A stretch of 35,341 nt of DNA, from assembly GCA_026984675.1 (NCBI GenBank), contig JALSRQ010000132.1, positions 1-35,341 of the forward strand, written 5' to 3'. Shown here piece by piece: positions 22,543 through 29,142 of this stretch. The position numbers and the translations under genes were made by a program. Every line of letters starts with the position of its first letter. The stretch's first letter is position 1. This DNA is from Thermaceae bacterium (GTDB lineage: Bacteria; Deinococcota; Deinococci; Deinococcales; Marinithermaceae). Below the pieces are notes generated by a model. It was not told where the DNA came from, searched no databases, and saw only the letters and a list, made by a program, of their open reading frames with translations.

Positions 22543-23006
22543 CGGGCTTCCTGCGCCGCCCCTGGCTCTGGCCGGTCCTTACCCTGGTGCTGGCCGCCGG
22601 CTGGCTGGGGCGGGCCTACCTCGAGTGGCGCCACCTCCTGGCCCGGGAGGACGCCCTGGTCGAGGAGATCGGCCGCCTCGAGGCGGCCCGGGCCACCCCC
22701 GCCGAGAAGGCCCGGCCGCTCCCCGAGGAACGCCTGCCCGAGCTCTACCGCGCCCTGGTCCGGCTGGCCGAGGAGAGCGGGGACGAGCTCCAAAGCCTCA
22801 CCCCCGGCGAGGGCACGGTGGACCTCGCGCTCAAGGGCCCCTTCGACCGGCTCTACCGCCTGCTGGTGCGCCTGCCCGAGCTGCCCTACCCGATCTGGAT
22901 CCAGAGCTACAGCCTGACCCCCGAGACCCCCAAGGCCGACCGCCTCGACCTCGCCCTCACCCTGGGGGTCCGCCTCCAGACCGAGGCCCCGGCGGAAAAC
23001 CCCTAG
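22539..23006 (+). CDS. GspM/PilO-like membrane protein
   Basis: A 155-residue bitopic protein. One helix (about 8-25) is followed by a charged coiled-coil-like stretch (27-55) and a small domain ending in a long beta strand (YPIWIQSYSLTPETPK and LDLALTLGVRL). Size, topology and position after gspF match GspM or PilO, which have little sequence conservation, so the call rests mainly on context. The strand pattern SLTPGEGTVDLALKGPFDRLYRLLVRL is like the PilO ferredoxin-like fold. The ATG overlaps the gspF-like stop by 4 bases. It would partner the periplasmic part of the GspL-like protein. Confidence 0.7.
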   Translation: MTGFLRRPWLWPVLTLVLAAGWLGRAYLEWRHLLAREDALVEEIGRLEAARATPAEKARPLPEERLPELYRALVRLAEESGDELQSLTPGEGTVDLALKGPFDRLYRLLVRLPELPYPIWIQSYSLTPETPKADRLDLALTLGVRLQTEAPAENP

Positions 23007-23033
23007 CCCCGACGCGGTCCGCGGGGGATGTGG

Positions 23034-23039
23034 TAGACT
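23034..23039 (+). promoter_or_regulatory. Probable -10 box of the LacI regulator gene
   Basis: TAGACT, 25 bases before the ATG. Transcription from it would start inside the operator at 23043-23062, so the short leader is made almost wholly of operator sequence and has no Shine-Dalgarno element. Confidence 0.45.
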
Positions 23040-23042
23040 GGG

Positions 23043-23062
23043 CGATGTAAGCGGTTACATCG
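23043..23062. promoter_or_regulatory. LacI family operator
   Basis: CGATGTAAGCGGTTACATCG is a near-perfect palindrome containing TGTAAGCGGTTACA, an exact match to the LacI-family pattern TGTAANCGNTTACA. It ends 2 bases before the regulator's ATG and covers the predicted transcription start, so it is almost certainly the site for self-repression and control of the whole sugar locus. Confidence 0.9.
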
Positions 23063-23064
23063 CC

Positions 23065-24060
23065 ATGGAACGGGTCACCATCTACCAAGTCGCCGAGGCC
23101 GCCGGGGTCTCGGTGGCCACGGTTTCCCGCGCCCTGAACGGCGGCCCGGTGGCCCCCGAGACCCGCACCCGGGTGCTCGCGGCGGTGCGCCGGCTCGGCT
23201 ACCGCCCCGACCGGCTGGCCCAGGGGCTGGCCACCGGCAAGAGCCGCACCGTGGGGGTGGTGATCCCCGACGCCGCCGGCCCCCTCTACGGCCAGATGCA
23301 GCGGGGGCTGGCCGACGTCCTGGCCGCCGCCGGCTTCGGCTACATCGCCACCGAGAGCCGCCGCGACCCCGGCCGCGAGGCCGCCCTGCTCGACGAGATG
23401 CTCGCCCGCAAGGTCGAGGCCCTGGTGCTGGTGGGCTCGGGGCTGCCCCCCGAGGCCCTGAAGGCCCGCTTCGGCAAGCTCCCGCCGGTGGTCCTGATCG
23501 AGCGGGAGGGGGGCGAGGCCGGGGTCCCCACCTTCCAGATCGACAACGAGAGGGGGGCCTACCGGGCCACCCGCCACCTGATCGAGGCCGGCCACCGCCG
23601 AATCGCCCACGTCCGGGGGCTCCGCCGGGCCGGGAGGGAGCGCGAGGCCGGTTACCGGCGGGCCCTGGCCGAGGCCGGGCTGGCGCCGGGGCCGGTGGTC
23701 GCCGGCGACTTCAGCGAGGAGGGCGGCTACCGGGCGGCCCGGGAACTCCTCGCCGCCGGCGGCTTCACCGCCGTCTTCGTGGCCAACGACCGCATGGCCC
23801 TCGGGGTCTACCGGGCGGCCTTCGAGGGCGGCTTGCGCATCCCCGACGACCTCAGCGTGGTGGGCTTCGACAACCTGCCCTTCGCCGCCTACCTGAACCC
23901 CCCCCTCACCACCCTGGAACAACCCGCCCAGCGCCTCGGCGCCCTCGCCGGGGAGGCGGTGCTGGCCCTCGTCGGGGGCCGGCCGATCACGGGTCAGGTG
24001 CTCCCGTGCGGGCTCAAGGCCCGCGCGTCGGTGAAGCACATCGAAGGAGGTACGGTATGA
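23065..24060 (+). CDS. LacI family transcriptional regulator
   Basis: A 331-residue repressor. The N-terminal helix-turn-helix and hinge (VTIYQVAEAAGVSVATVSRALNG, then LGYRPDRLAQGLATG) are standard, followed by a periplasmic-binding-protein-like effector domain (about 60-331) with VGVVIPDAAGPLYGQM, the FVANDRMALGVYRA segment and VVGFDNLPFAAYLNPPLTTLEQ. It controls the downstream transporter and enzymes; its own operator lies just before the start codon. Effector unknown, probably the transported glycoside or a breakdown product. Its TGA overlaps the ATG of the binding-protein gene by 4 bases. Confidence 0.95.
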   Translation: MERVTIYQVAEAAGVSVATVSRALNGGPVAPETRTRVLAAVRRLGYRPDRLAQGLATGKSRTVGVVIPDAAGPLYGQMQRGLADVLAAAGFGYIATESRRDPGREAALLDEMLARKVEALVLVGSGLPPEALKARFGKLPPVVLIEREGGEAGVPTFQIDNERGAYRATRHLIEAGHRRIAHVRGLRRAGREREAGYRRALAEAGLAPGPVVAGDFSEEGGYRAARELLAAGGFTAVFVANDRMALGVYRAAFEGGLRIPDDLSVVGFDNLPFAAYLNPPLTTLEQPAQRLGALAGEAVLALVGGRPITGQVLPCGLKARASVKHIEGGTV

Positions 24061-25391
24061 GGAGGAGAGGCATCGGTTTACTGGCAAGTCTGGTGTTCTT
24101 GGGGCTTGGGTTCGCCCAGACGCTGACCCTTTGGACCACCGAGGAGCAGCCCAAGCGGATGGAGATCCAGCGGCAGATCGCCGCCAAGTTCGAGGCCAAG
24201 ACCGGGATCAAGGTCAAGGTGGTGCCGGTCACCGAGAACCAGCTGGCCGAGCGGATCACCGCCGCCTACGCCGCCGGGCAGCTGCCCGACCTGGTCTTCC
24301 ACCCGGTCGATTACACGGTGGGCTGGGCCGACCAGGGCATCCTCGACACCGAGGCGGCCACCGAGGTGATCCGGGAGCTGGGCGAGGGCACCTTCGCCAA
24401 GGGGGCGCTGGAACTCGCCACCTACAAGGGCAACTACACCGCCGTCCCCACCGACGGCTGGACCCAGCTGTTGCTCTACCGTAAGGACCTCTTCAAGGCC
24501 CACACCCTGGCCGAGCCCAAGACCTTCGCCGCCATCCTGGCGGGGATCGAGGCCCTCCACGACCCGCCCCAGATGTACGGTTTCGTGGCCGCCACCGACC
24601 CCAGCCAGGTCTACTTCCAGCAGGTCTTCGAGCACATCGCCCTGGCCAACGGGGTGCGGCTGGTCGACGAGCAGGGTCACATCACCCTGAACACCCCCCA
24701 GATGGTCGACACCCTGAAGTTCTACAAGAAGCTCGCCGAGGCGAGCCCGCCGGGGAACCTCTACTGGAAGCAGTCGCGCGAGCTCTACATGGCCGGCAAG
24801 GCCGCCCAGATCATCTGGTCGCCGTTCATCCTCGACGAGCTCGCCGGCCTTCGGAACTCGGTGCCGGTGACCGCGTTTAAGAACCCGACCACCGACGAGC
24901 TCGCCAAGCGCACCGGCTTCGTGGCCCGGCTGGTCGGCCCCTACAACCCCAAGGGGGCGTCCTACGCCCAGATCAGCTACATCGGCATCACCGCCGACGC
25001 CGACACCGCGGCGGCCAAGAAGTTCGTGAAGTTCCTGCTCACCGACGCCTACCTCGACTGGCTCTCGATGGCCCCCGAGGGCAAGTTCCCGGTGCGCCGC
25101 GGCACCGCGACCGAGCCCGACCGGTTCGTCAAGGGCTGGTCGGCGCTCAAGATCGGGGTGGACCGGAAGCGCCCGCTCGGCGAGATCTACCCGCCCGAGG
25201 TGGTCAAGAAGATCCTGGCCGGCCTCGAGGTCGCCGACCGCTGGGGCTTCAAGCGCGGCTACGGCACCCTGGTGGCCAAGCTCTACGGCGAGAAGGTGAT
25301 CCCCAAGATCGTCCGCCGCTACCTCGACGGCGAGCTCACCGCCGAGCAGGCGGCGGCCGAGATGCAGCGCGCGGTGGAAGCGCTGAAGTAG
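24057..25391 (+). CDS. ABC transporter substrate-binding protein, sugar/glycoside type
   Basis: A 444-residue family 1 solute-binding protein. MRRRGIGLLASLVFLGLGFAQ is a signal peptide without a lipobox. The mature protein starts LTLWTTEEQPKRMEI and includes FEAKTGIKVKVVPV and GQLPDLVFHPVDY, typical of the group, and a lower-lobe loop with YAQISYIGITADAD. It differs clearly from the UgpB-like protein at 12390. A strong Shine-Dalgarno GGAGG stands 6 bases before the ATG at 24057; the longer open frame upstream is in the LacI gene. A 12-bp intercistronic hairpin follows. The enzymes downstream suggest a glucosylglycerate-like or mannosylglucosylglycerate-like ligand; this is inference. Confidence 0.88.
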   Translation: MRRRGIGLLASLVFLGLGFAQTLTLWTTEEQPKRMEIQRQIAAKFEAKTGIKVKVVPVTENQLAERITAAYAAGQLPDLVFHPVDYTVGWADQGILDTEAATEVIRELGEGTFAKGALELATYKGNYTAVPTDGWTQLLLYRKDLFKAHTLAEPKTFAAILAGIEALHDPPQMYGFVAATDPSQVYFQQVFEHIALANGVRLVDEQGHITLNTPQMVDTLKFYKKLAEASPPGNLYWKQSRELYMAGKAAQIIWSPFILDELAGLRNSVPVTAFKNPTTDELAKRTGFVARLVGPYNPKGASYAQISYIGITADADTAAAKKFVKFLLTDAYLDWLSMAPEGKFPVRRGTATEPDRFVKGWSALKIGVDRKRPLGEIYPPEVVKKILAGLEVADRWGFKRGYGTLVAKLYGEKVIPKIVRRYLDGELTAEQAAAEMQRAVEALK

Positions 25392-25398
25392 ACCCAAG

Positions 25399-25427
25399 GG
25401 GGCCCGGCGGCCGGGCCGCCGGGCCCC
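25399..25427 (+). other. Intercistronic hairpin between binding protein and permease genes
   Basis: GGGGCCCGGCGG (25399-25410) and CCGCCGGGCCCC (25416-25427) are exact complements around a 5-base loop. No T-run follows. In transporter operons such structures protect the upstream binding-protein mRNA from 3' decay or attenuate downstream transcription, which gives more binding protein than permease. Confidence 0.8.
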
Positions 25428-25445
25428 GCCCTTACCGGGGGGCCC

Positions 25446-26702
25446 ATGCCACGAAGCCTCAAGGCCCGGGAAGCGCGGCTCGCCTTCTACATGCTCCTTC
25501 CCACCTTCCTGATCGTCGTGCTCATCGTGATCTTCCCGGTTATCGCGGATTTTTGGATATCGTTTAAGGATATAAAACTCGGCGACCTCCGCCCTCCCCG
25601 GGCGGCGGTTGTGGAGCGGGTCGAGGCCCGACCCCGGGCGCCCGGCGACCCGCTGGTGGTCGCCTACCGGGTGGAGAACCGGAGCAAGAACCCGATCCAG
25701 GCGGTGCGGTTTTCCGACGCCCTGCCCCCCGGGGTGCGGCCGGTCTCGGTGCCCCCGGGCTGCCAGGTGACCGGCGACCGGCTTTTCTGCCGGCTCGGCG
25801 CCCTCCCCCCCGGGACCCGGCGGGTGCTCCGGCTCCGCCTCGAGGCCACCGCCGCCTACTTCCAGGCGGGGCGGCCGAACCCCCGCCGCACCCGGCCCCA
25901 GGCGGTCACCCGGGCGGCCAACCCCCTGCTCTCCAAGCCCTTCACCCTGGCCAACTTCCCCAAGGTCTTCCACGACCCCGAGTTCTGGCCGATGCTCTGG
26001 GTCACCCTGGCCTACACGATCTTCGGGACCGGGCTCTCGATCCTGCTGGGGCTCTTCGCCGCCCAGCTTTTGGTGGTGCGGTTCGCCGGGCGGAACCTCC
26101 TGCGGGGGGTCTTCCTCTTCCCCTACGTGGCCCCGGTGATCGCGGTGGCCTTCGTCTGGGTCTTCTTGCTCGACCCCTTCGCGGGGACGGTGAACGCCCT
26201 GTTGCTCAAGTACGGCCTGGCCCACAACCCGATCCCGTTCCTCTCCCAGCGGGTCTGGCCGGTGCACCTTCTGGGGCTTGAGCTCCGGATCCCCCTCGCC
26301 CTCACCATGGTGATCCTCTTCGAGGGCTGGCGGTACTTCCCCTTCGCCTTCCTCTTCATCCTGGCCCGGATGCAGGCGATGCCGGCCGAGCTCTTCGAGG
26401 CCGCCCGGGTGGACGGCGCGGGGGTCTGGGCCACCTTCCGCTTCGTCACCCTGCCCCAGCTCCTGGGGATCCTGGCCACCCTCTTCCTGCTCCGGTTCAT
26501 CTGGACCTTCAACAAGTTCGACGACATCTTCCTGCTCACCGGCGGCGCCGCCGGCACCGAGACCATCACCATCAAGGTCTACGACTACGCCTTCGCCCGG
26601 GCCGACCTGGGGCTGGGGGCGGCGCTGGCGGTGGTGCTGTTTTTCATCCTGGCGCTGTTTTTGACCGTCTACTTCCGCTACGCGCCCAAGGGGGAGGTCT
26701 AG
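25446..26702 (+). CDS. ABC transporter permease (MalF-like) with inserted DUF11-like domain
   Basis: A 418-residue permease, about 120 longer than usual. Helix 1 is at about 13-34. Residues about 53-135 are a beta-sandwich of the DUF11/CARDB kind (VVAYRVENRSKNPIQAVRF, DALPPGVRPVSVPPGC, CRLGALPPGTRRVLRLRLEA), with Cys106 and Cys115 able to form a disulfide. A basic linker (146-165) leads to FTLANFPKVF and the five-helix core from about 182. The EAA loop is EAARVDGAGVWATFRFVTLP. The insertion lies in the first outside loop, where MalF of E. coli has its P2 domain that contacts the binding protein. No frameshift is involved; the frame is continuous. It pairs with the next permease. No ATPase gene is present. 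Confidence 0.88.
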   Translation: MPRSLKAREARLAFYMLLPTFLIVVLIVIFPVIADFWISFKDIKLGDLRPPRAAVVERVEARPRAPGDPLVVAYRVENRSKNPIQAVRFSDALPPGVRPVSVPPGCQVTGDRLFCRLGALPPGTRRVLRLRLEATAAYFQAGRPNPRRTRPQAVTRAANPLLSKPFTLANFPKVFHDPEFWPMLWVTLAYTIFGTGLSILLGLFAAQLLVVRFAGRNLLRGVFLFPYVAPVIAVAFVWVFLLDPFAGTVNALLLKYGLAHNPIPFLSQRVWPVHLLGLELRIPLALTMVILFEGWRYFPFAFLFILARMQAMPAELFEAARVDGAGVWATFRFVTLPQLLGILATLFLLRFIWTFNKFDDIFLLTGGAAGTETITIKVYDYAFARADLGLGAALAVVLFFILALFLTVYFRYAPKGEV

Positions 26703-26703
26703 C

Positions 26704-27891
26704 GTGGGCTACCTGATCGGAATCCTGGCCGGAGCGTTGGGGGGCGGGCTGGTCTACGCCTCGCTCTCGCTGTCGCTGGCCCTCTTTGGCGGGCTGGCCA
26801 CCCGGCTCGGCCTGGCCGTTCCCCTGCTCCTGGGGGGCGGCCTCGGCCTCGTCGCCGCCCGTTTCCAGCCGAAAAGGGAGGCGCCCTGGCCCTACCTCCC
26901 CCTGGCGGCGCTGGGGCTCGTGCTCGGCGTGCTGCTCCCCGAGTCGCTGGGGGTGGGCCGGGGCTGGGACGGCCTGGCCGGCCTCCTCACCGGGGTGCTC
27001 GCCGGCTACGCCCTTCGCGACCTCAAGCTCCACCCCCCGGACCGGGAGACCTGGGAGGTGCTCGGGCTGCGGGGGCTCCGGGCGGTGGGGCTGGTGTTCT
27101 TCGTTTTCGTGGTGGTCTTCCCCTTCTGGGGGATGCTGGTCGCGAGCCTCAAGCCCCGGGCCGAGTTCCTGGCCAACCCCGCCGACCTCTCGATCCCCCT
27201 CTCGGCCGGGCTGGGAAGGCTCCTTGAGGGCTACCGCGCGGTCCTGGTCGACTACCACTTCCTCCGCTACATCGCCAACACCGCCTACGTGGCCACCGTC
27301 ACCATGCTGCTCACCCTCTTCCTCTCGGTGCTGGGGGCCTACGCGGTGGCCCGGCTGGAGTTCCCCGGCCGGCGGTGGATGGAGCGGGCGGTGCTGCTCA
27401 CCTACATGTTCCCGGCGATCGTGCTGGCGATCCCCCTCTACGCGATCTTCACCCTGCTCGGGCTGAGGAACACGCTCTCGGGGCTGATCGTCGTCTACCT
27501 GGCCCAGACCCTGCCGGTGGCCCTCTACATGCTCCGGAGCTACTTCGAGACCATCCCGGCGAGCCTCGAGGAGGCCGGGCTGATCGACGGCTGCAGCCGG
27601 TTCGAGGTGATCTGGCGGGTGACCCTGCCGCTTAGCCTGCCGGCCCTGGCCTCGGTCGGGCTCTACGTCTTCATGATCGCCTGGAACGAGTTCCTCTTCG
27701 CCTTCATGTTCCTCGACTCGCCGGAGATCTTCACCCTCTCCCGGGGGATGGTGGCCTTGAACAGCCAGGAGGTGCCGTACCAGTATCTGATGGCGGGGGC
27801 GGTGATCGTGACCGTACCGGTGATGCTGCTCTTCTTCTGGTTCGAGCGCTACCTGGTGGGCGGGCTGACCGCCGGCGGGGTGAAGGGGTAG
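26704..27891 (+). CDS. ABC transporter permease (MalG-like) with four-helix N-terminal extension
   Basis: A 395-residue permease. The ordinary MalG-like core begins near residue 127 (LVFFVFVVVFPFWGMLVASLKPRAEF) and has the EAA loop EEAGLIDGCSRFEVIWRVTLP. About 120 extra residues at the N-terminus form four short hydrophobic helices (about 3-29, 36-51, 63-80 and 90-104) rich in Gly, Ala and Leu, of no recognised family. GTG start at 26704, one base after the previous stop; internal starts before the core would lose the extension, but the coding frame is uniform throughout. The stop abuts the ATG of the glycosyltransferase gene directly. Confidence 0.87.
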   Translation: MGYLIGILAGALGGGLVYASLSLSLALFGGLATRLGLAVPLLLGGGLGLVAARFQPKREAPWPYLPLAALGLVLGVLLPESLGVGRGWDGLAGLLTGVLAGYALRDLKLHPPDRETWEVLGLRGLRAVGLVFFVFVVVFPFWGMLVASLKPRAEFLANPADLSIPLSAGLGRLLEGYRAVLVDYHFLRYIANTAYVATVTMLLTLFLSVLGAYAVARLEFPGRRWMERAVLLTYMFPAIVLAIPLYAIFTLLGLRNTLSGLIVVYLAQTLPVALYMLRSYFETIPASLEEAGLIDGCSRFEVIWRVTLPLSLPALASVGLYVFMIAWNEFLFAFMFLDSPEIFTLSRGMVALNSQEVPYQYLMAGAVIVTVPVMLLFFWFERYLVGGLTAGGVKG

Positions 27892-29142
27892 ATGCGGGTC
27901 CTGGTGGCGGCCACCCGGCTGGCGGGGCTCGACGGGGTGAGCCTCGAGGCCGAAAAGCTCCGCGAGGTGCTCACCCGGGACGGCCACCGGGTCTTCGCCC
28001 TGGCCGGGGAGCTCGACCCCGGTTGGGAGGGGGCCCGGGTCCCCGCCATGCACTTCGCCCACCCCCAGGCCCGCGCCCTGGCCGAGGCGGCGTTCTCCGG
28101 GGAGGGGGCGGACCCCCTCTTGATGGAGCGGGTGGCCCGCGCCGCCCTCGACCTCCACCGGGCGATGGTGGCGGCCCTTGGGGACTTTTCCCCCGAGGTC
28201 CTGGTGGTCCAAAACGCCTGGGCGATCCCCATGCACCTTTCCCTCGCCCCCGCCCTCCACCGGCTCTGGCGGGGTCTCGGGGTGCCGGCGATCGCCCACA
28301 ACCACGACTACGCCTGGGAACGGCGGCGGTTTTTGAAAAACCGCGTCGGCCCCCTGCTCGCCCACCGCTTTCCCCCGGCCGGGGCGGTGCAGCTTTCCAT
28401 CAACTCGCTGGCCCAGGCCGAGCTCCGCTCCCGGAGGGGGCTCGCCTCGCTGCTCCTCCCCAACGTGATGGATTTCGACCGGCCGCCGCCGGGGCCCGAC
28501 GCCTTCAACGCCGACTTCCGGGATCGGATGGGGATCGGCGACCGGCCCCTCCTCCTCCAGCCCACCCGGGTGGTGCCCCGCAAGCGGATCGAGCGGAGCC
28601 TGGAGCTCGCCGCCCACCTCCAGCACCGGGGCCACGACCCGGTGGTGCTGGTCTCCCACCCCGCCGGCGACGAGGGCTACCGCTACCGGGACCGGCTCCT
28701 CGGGCTCGCCCGGCGGCTCCGGGTCGACCTTCGCTTCGCCGGGGCGGCGATCGGGCCGCGCCGGGGCGAGGGACCGAAGGGCAAGGTCTACAGCCTCTGG
28801 GACGCCTACCTCCACGCCGACCTGGTCACCTACCCCAGCGGCTACGAGGGCTTCGGCAACGCGCTTTTGGAGGCGGTCTGGATGAAAAAGCCGGTGGTGG
28901 TGGGCCGCTACCCCGTCTACCGGCACGACATCCGCCCCCTGGGGTTCCGCTTTCTGGAGCTGGAGCCCGAGCGCCCCACCCCGCCCGAGGTGGCCGAGGG
29001 GGCCCACCGCCTGCTCACCGACCCCGCCCTCCGGCGGGAGTGGACCGAGACCAACCACCGCCTGGCCCGGCGCCACTTCGGCTACCGCCGGCTCCGGGCG
29101 GTGCTGAAGGAGGCCTTCGGTGTCGCCGGCCTCGAGGCTTAG
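27892..29142 (+). CDS. GT4-like glycosyltransferase (GT-B fold)
   Basis: A 416-residue retaining GT-B enzyme. The C-terminal half has LLQPTRVVPRKRIERSLELA, the nucleotide-sugar region, and SGYEGFGNALLEAV with the E-x7-E pair of GT4. The N-terminal half has a HNHDYAWERRRFL segment like those of enzymes that glycosylate small acceptors. It lies in an uptake operon with a GH13_18 phosphorylase, so a role with mannosylglucosylglycerate or a related compatible solute is possible, either making it or, in reverse, breaking it down. The donor cannot be read from sequence. The start directly follows the permease stop; the 3' end overlaps the next gene by 23 bases. Confidence 0.83.
   Translation: MRVLVAATRLAGLDGVSLEAEKLREVLTRDGHRVFALAGELDPGWEGARVPAMHFAHPQARALAEAAFSGEGADPLLMERVARAALDLHRAMVAALGDFSPEVLVVQNAWAIPMHLSLAPALHRLWRGLGVPAIAHNHDYAWERRRFLKNRVGPLLAHRFPPAGAVQLSINSLAQAELRSRRGLASLLLPNVMDFDRPPPGPDAFNADFRDRMGIGDRPLLLQPTRVVPRKRIERSLELAAHLQHRGHDPVVLVSHPAGDEGYRYRDRLLGLARRLRVDLRFAGAAIGPRRGEGPKGKVYSLWDAYLHADLVTYPSGYEGFGNALLEAVWMKKPVVVGRYPVYRHDIRPLGFRFLELEPERPTPPEVAEGAHRLLTDPALRREWTETNHRLARRHFGYRRLRAVLKEAFGVAGLEA

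Noticed and set aside
24078-26267. A 729-residue minus-strand open frame
   Set aside because: It is antisense to the binding protein and permease genes, has the same biased composition and no motif.
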